This document shows, one piece after another, positions 58,290 through 64,000 of a stretch of 64,000 nucleotides of DNA. The stretch is from Stictocephala bisonia (Eukaryota; Arthropoda; Insecta; Hemiptera; Membracidae). Position numbers and translations under genes: made by a program. The notes beneath the pieces were generated by a model. The model ran no database searches, was not told the origin of the DNA, and worked only from the letters and a program-made list of their open reading frames with translations. The first letter of the stretch is position 1; every line of letters starts with the position of its first letter. The stretch covers positions 1,420,501-1,484,500 of the forward strand of contig JAQJVL010000158.1 in assembly GCA_035578905.1 (NCBI GenBank), read 5' to 3'.

Positions 58290-60650
58290 CTACAACAAAT
58301 AAATTATAAAGTACTGAAAATATTAACATAACAATAACAGGAATAATTTTGATTATTAAACAAACAAAAACACAAACTAACCCCTTTTAAAATTGAAAAT
58401 TTGCTTTATTTGAAACTTTCAAGATTATGTAAGATATTATTACTGATGAACAACGTGATACATGCAGAGTAAACAAACCCCAATACATTGATGGAATACA
58501 TTAACACAATTAGAAAAAATAATATCATACTTGTGTTAGTAACATTAAAAAAATGAAATGTACTTAAAAGTTATTATTTAACATTTTATATTTGCTCCTA
58601 TTTATTTTTAAGGTAAATATTGTGTATACAGTGAAATATTGATGACTACAGTGTTTTGTTCCCTTTAAGCCTTCTATTTTTTATCATCATCTCTGGAGCT
58701 TGGTTTTGACGACTGTGATTTTATGTTTTTGTTTTATTACTCATTGGTTCATCAAATTCTGTCTAATCCTCCTCGTCAGCAATACCCTCCTAGACTTCAT
58801 AAAATGTCATCACTTTACCCTGACTGTTATCTCTAGATCATGACAAATAATCACTTTGTCATTTGTTATCATCATTTTATTTTTAATTTAAGATGATCAC
58901 CTGATTTACGATCATCTGGTGTTGAGGCAATTTTATTAAAGTAAATCACCAATTGGGATTATTAAATGCTGAACACCTCAAAGTACGGCACTTCCAAACT
59001 TACACAATAGAACCAATTTGCATGTCTAACTTGCCACTCACTTGACGCATGTTGTAATCTGTCAGGATCCATTTATCAAGTAAGTCTTCGTAATGAATCA
59101 TCCATTATGTGAGTAGAATATTAATCATTTAATATCAATTGCTGTTCAGTATTTGTTACATTTTTGAAGACAATTGTGGAGGTCTTAAGCCATGGTTGTG
59201 TAACTGTAAATCAACACTAGAAATATAAGGCTTTTTCAGTGGCAACTTCATAAGAAAGCTTGTCTTTAAAAATATATGATTTTTTTCTATTGGGTTCAGC
59301 AGTTAAAAAACCCAAGAAAAATTTTTTAAATGTAAAATCTTCTGTTTATCCTCTTAGATACATTTCTAAATGACTCCAATATAGCTTGGCATTCCAATCT
59401 CATTATATCTTGTTTATTTTCATATTTTTCTCCTTTTTGTTTACAAATCTTTTAAAGGAGGACTTTTTAATCGTTCAATCTTCCATTGAGGGAATACATC
59501 GAATGTGTAGAATTCCATTTGTTGCTGTCTGGTTTGCTGATTCTAAAACACATAATATGAAAATAATATTTCATGTGAAAAGTAAATCATATCTTGAGGT
59601 AAAACATAAAAACAGACCCACCCACCAACCAAACAACTCAATAAACCCTCCCACCCAGAGCTTATGTTTGGATTTTTATAATAAAAATTATCTCTTCTGA
59701 ACCATAGGGCATAGAAATAGATTGCTTGCATTGATATGTTCGAGATAACTGATATTTGATGACATCTCTCCTCAAGGAATTTCATCCCTCTCCCTAAGAA
59801 CTCTCACTGGGTACAATTCCTTCACCCGGTTCTTCAGTTTAGAATACCTCTAACAATCATCTCTAAGATACAACTGCAATAGAAGCAGAAATTGTATAAT
59901 ACTACTAATAAACGTTAATAATTTATCTAAACAGATTGCGATTTTAAAATAAAATAAATTAATTAGGATAGTTCTCAAAATTTGGATTACAATTATTTTT
60001 TGTCAGGCAATTATAATAAGTATGTATAATATGATAGCTTGCTAGCTACAGTTTAATGTCCTAACAATATTTTAATACTCTATCTATCTATATCTTTAAC
60101 CACTGTAAAATCTGTTTGTAGTTAGAGCGGTATGTTATCTAGATTTCATAGTGTATCTGTCTATTTTCTATCAGCAATCGTAAAATAAATAAATGAACAA
60201 AACCATTCTATTATTGAACAGAAAAGAAATTTATTATTTGCACCTATTTTATTGTTAGTGGTTTTTCTTAATGTTAACTGATGAAAACCAATAATTTATG
60301 TACAGTTCAATTTTTTTTTATTAAATGCCAATTTATAACAGTTTAATTGGTGAAACTTATATGCACCTAATGAAAATGTAGTTGTTCTAATCATGAATTA
60401 ATTTGATGACGAAAAAACTAAGAATGATATACAAAATGAATTATTGCATGTACGAAGGATAAAAATGGCATGGTGAAACAGTCATGCAAAAATAAACATT
60501 ATTGGTATGTTGATAAATGCTTTTTTGAATTCATCCCAGCTAAACTGTGCACATGATATGCAATACAACATACATAAATTATCAAATCTAAAATATATAT
60601 ATATTTTAAAACATGATCAATTACATTTTTGCCGAATTGAAATGAAAACA
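58290..60650. other. Upstream intron of the zinc-finger exon, nothing else recognised
   Basis: AT-rich sequence expected to be intronic for the minus-strand gene. An open frame at 59386-59700 lacks motifs. Confidence 0.4.
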
Positions 60651-60652
60651 GA

Positions 60653-60703
60653 TTTATTGCAGTAGGACTATTATAAAATTTATAATAGTCTTACTACAAT
60701 AAA
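60653..60703. repeat. Near-perfect 51-bp palindrome
   Basis: TTTATTGCAGTAGGACTATT (arm continuing ATAAA) is mirrored by TTTATTGTAGTAAGACTATT on the other strand. Only two mismatches occur in 25 pairs, and both are allowed as G-U/A-C type changes. The loop is almost absent. Confidence 0.8.
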
Positions 60704-62985
60704 TGACTGCATAATAGTCTGTTGAATTTATACAACTAATTCAACAGAAAATAATATACATAACTTCTAGAGTATTTTCAGTTAACTTCAAGAAGTTTAC
60801 ATTTACAAAATTATAAGTGATGAAACATTCATTGAATTTATATTTCCGTATTTGTATTGGAATGCACATTATATTTGGAATAAAATAAGCAGTTCATATT
60901 TTTTTTAAAATATTGAACATTTTAATCTATAAAATTTATCAAATAAAGTTTCAAAACTATAATATTACAAAGAATTCAACAACATCACAGTAAAATATGA
61001 TAAATGATTTCTGTTGATTTAAATATACCAAAATGGATTAAAATAGTTATAAACTATAAGACAAAAATAAATGTATAAATAATTAAAAAATAAGTAGCAA
61101 TATAGTATTATTTTAATTTGTTAATACTGTAAGTAGTTATAGAAAGTTACAAAGAATAAACATTTATTTTACAAAAAAAATTGGGCAAGATTCATTTTAA
61201 TAAAACTTAAGAAAATGATCTTGACATAACTAAGATCATTATCATTTATATTTAAGAAATTCAGGATGATTACAATTATTCTTAAAATATTAGAGAAAGA
61301 ATAATATACTAATATTAAAATAATTAATAAGAAGTGATTAAGAAATAAAATATTTCATGCTGTATTAAAATATTCAAACATTTTTAGAATCTCTCTAAAT
61401 CAAATCAACGACTTTTAAAGTCTAATGATCAGTTAAAAGTTGTTTATCAAAGTTTATCTTGCAAAGTACAGTACTAGATTTTAAAATTAGCTATTAAAAA
61501 CATAATTTAAAATAACATGTTCAAATTCTATACAATCTATCTATAAATAAATATTGAACAGAAAAAATACAGTAATGATTTATCATGTAGAACTATATTT
61601 TATCCTTATAACAATCAATGAGACCCAATTAAATCTTGAAAATTCTTCGTAGAAATCATGCAGAAATTTACACTAGCCCATGCTTCATGCAACTTACCAA
61701 ACATTGGTCATATTTTCAGCTAAAGTATAGAGGAAAACAAATATAAAATAAATAAATATACTAGTATATAAATAAATAAATAAATAAATATTAGTAGTAT
61801 AAATAAATAAATAAAAAAATAGTATCATATATATATATATATATACTAGTAAAGATTTGATTTACAGAAAAAATACAAAAAGAAAAAATTCTTCTTTTGA
61901 AAAGTCTAACCCAAATATAAACTTTTCATTTTGGAAAAAAAAATCAGTTGACAATATAAGGGAGCTAGTTTCTGGATAGTGAGAGATCAGTCATCTATAA
62001 CCTATACAATTGGATAACGTCAATTAAAAAAGGCATAAAAAAGCAAAATCATATATACTTTTTACTGTGGTTTGATGAATTATTTTGTAAATAAATCAAA
62101 GTTTTCACAGTTATTATCATATCACAATATGATTCCACCCCCTCTAAGTCATTTTGTAATCTTACAATATTGTCACAGGCAACTTTGTTAAATTGTTTTC
62201 TCACTACATAATAATAATGTTTCATGCAACATGTTATGTAAATTCTATCTTAATTACTTCTGATTTGACATTTAACCCATATAGATCATTTTTATTTCAC
62301 TTTAGTATAAGATATATACACTAGTGTTATGTTCATTGCTGTTTAACAATTTTATGAAGAGATATTGTGCAAAATCGAGACAGCTGTAGTTATTTAATTT
62401 AGATAAAATAAAACATATAAAAGAATTCATGTGAAACATACAAAAACCACTGATTATCATAGAATACAAAAGATAATTCACCATACTCCTTGATAACGTT
62501 ATCGGGAAGGAGAAATGCTGGAGAAATAGGGGTCCAAAATATATCTTTGGAGTAGGAAGTTCTGATTAAGGGGAGTACTATTTTAGTAGAAATGGTGAGA
62601 AAGTTATAAAGAAGATCGTTCCACTAAACAGAAAAAAAAGAAAACAAACATGAGTACCACTGCCAAGATCATTATGAACATGTTTCTAGTTTTTGTGGTT
62701 AATGGATATTTGATGAGAGTGATGATTTTCTACCTATTATTCATGTTTGAACATATTTACACTTTTAAAATAAATTAACAAACACGTCAAAGAATATGTT
62801 ACACTGTTTAATCCAAAATCAACTATTCAATGTTGATTTGTATTCAAATATACAAATCAGGTAGGCATTGAAATGCAGATCTAGGATTAAGAATTGATCA
62901 ACTTATAATATATAATCATTAAAATTATTTACAAAGTCATATTTTATTAGGATTTTAATTAAATATGGTACCAAAGAGAAAAAAA
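60704..62985. other. AT-rich sequence with AAAT/TA microsatellites
   Basis: TAAA and TA tandem runs lie at 61743-61850. No gene recognised. Confidence 0.5.
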
Positions 62986-62988
62986 TAA

Positions 62989-63150
62989 ACAGAGATCACT
63001 TTCTTATGGCAGCAGCAAATACGTTAATGGCAGTTATATATAAATTACAATTACTAATATATAAATTTGCAATAATAATCACTACATTTATTCTTGAGGA
63101 TTTGGGAGGAATAAAGGTAGGGACTGACAAGGTACTGGCTCTTCCATATG
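62989..63150. repeat. Dispersed repeat family A, copy 2
   Basis: Shares TCACTTTCTTATGG, GCAGCAAA and GGGACTGACAAGGTACTGGC with 757-912, in the same order and orientation. Confidence 0.55.
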
Positions 63151-63787
63151 CCCGGTGATATGGAGAACTAAACACTCGACACAAATTTAGCGCATTATGG
63201 AATGCAACCCCTGTTTCCTTCTTCTCTGTGATTGAATGAAAGAAATCCCAAAATTATGTTATAGAGAACAATTCAAATGTTTAGTCTATTAAGAATTTAA
63301 AAAAAATTGTATTTTTGAGAATTGGTAAATTAATATCCAATACAAATATGAAAGATAAATACTACAACAGGGTAAAAAATAACCTAATACCTAATTTAAA
63401 ATGTTGGTAATTGATAAAAATACAAAATGAATAACAATTTTAACTCTTCGTTGATATTTCAAACAGATGAAAATACTGTACATCAAAATATTGATAAGAG
63501 TATAAATGAAACAATAATTACTGTATTTAGTTAATACTGTATTATTACATGGTTTGTTATTTTCTTACAATATAGTAAAATATTGTGGGCTTACATGATA
63601 ATTAATGTTGTGGTTATTGAGTTCAACTTATACACTCATAAATTTGAACTAAAATTAAAACTTAAAGTAAACAGAAAAAAATACAAAACTAGATAAGAAT
63701 AACTTATTAGAGTAGTAAAAAAATACAATTTCCAAATCACTCTCATGTCTAATGCCATTTAACTGCAACGCTAAGAATCATTTTTAT

Positions 63788-64000
63788 ACAGGGTGGGCCA
63801 TAAGTCACTTGACAAAAATCTATTGTAACAGTAATCATAATTTTTTTAATATTCTTGTTTTATCGTTTATACTAAATTAAGGCATTTGGATTTGTTATCA
63901 AATTACAAAAACTAACTTCAACATAATCTAAAAATAGAATTGTTGCAGAAGACAGCTGACAGGTTACAACGACAGTCAAATTGATACTGAGTAACTGCTA
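63788..64000. mobile_element. Possible DNA-transposon end cut by the window edge
   Basis: TACAGGGTGGGCCATAAGTC (63788) has the 'ACAGGGTGxxCCATAAGT' form found at ends of several arthropod DNA transposons of the Tc1/mariner type. The other end lies outside the window. Confidence 0.35.

Overview
This is a 64 kb stretch of AT-rich animal DNA, almost certainly from an insect. The evidence is a BTB-TTK domain exon of the longitudinals lacking (lola) type, a lola-type C2HC/C2H2 zinc-finger exon, very long introns, and an arthropod-style load of piggyBac, mariner, pogo-like and LINE remnants. A hemipteran-like genome is my guess from the repeat style; the species cannot be fixed from sequence alone. 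There are no prokaryotic features.

The confident host coding sequence is small and lies on the minus strand. A BTB-zinc-finger gene has its first coding exon at 23270-23443 (probable 5' UTR back to 23570). Its second BTB exon runs from 392 off the left edge of the window, across a 22.9 kb intron. A separate terminal exon with a lola-type zinc-finger pair lies at 57952-58289. That is upstream of the BTB exons in the direction of transcription, so in simple cis-splicing it should belong to a neighbouring lola-like gene. Three GC-richer islands (30.8, 41.5 and 44.7 kb) are candidate promoters or 5' noncoding exons. Two other patches look coding but are unidentified (26.1-26.6 kb and 47.4-47.6 kb, both minus).

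Region by region. 0-23 kb (the BTB intron) is packed with DNA transposons. These include a pogo-like end, piggyBac-like elements at 2.4 and 10.1 kb (both with decayed transposase coding), a mariner pseudogene at 8.7 kb, a TTAA-flanked MITE at 13.9 kb, a long inverted repeat at 16.7-18.1 kb and two more piggyBac-like MITEs at 18.5 and 20.6 kb. A complete hammerhead ribozyme fold lies at 15407-15478, next to a LINE fragment. 24-31 kb holds another TTAA MITE and a LINE RT C-terminus. 31-35 kb is a 115-bp satellite array with a higher-order dimer. 35-50 kb has three copies each of two dispersed families, nested in one another, plus an 89-bp satellite. 52-56 kb has an 84-bp satellite, AT microsatellites and a 36-bp-type minisatellite that also occurs at 13.5 kb. 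The right end is mostly featureless AT-rich sequence.

Most notable observations: the hammerhead ribozyme motif; the repeated layout of TTAA elements whose termini are followed by GC-rich perfect palindromes; the order of the zinc-finger and BTB exons; and the higher-order structure of the satellites. All calls were made by eye, without database searches.
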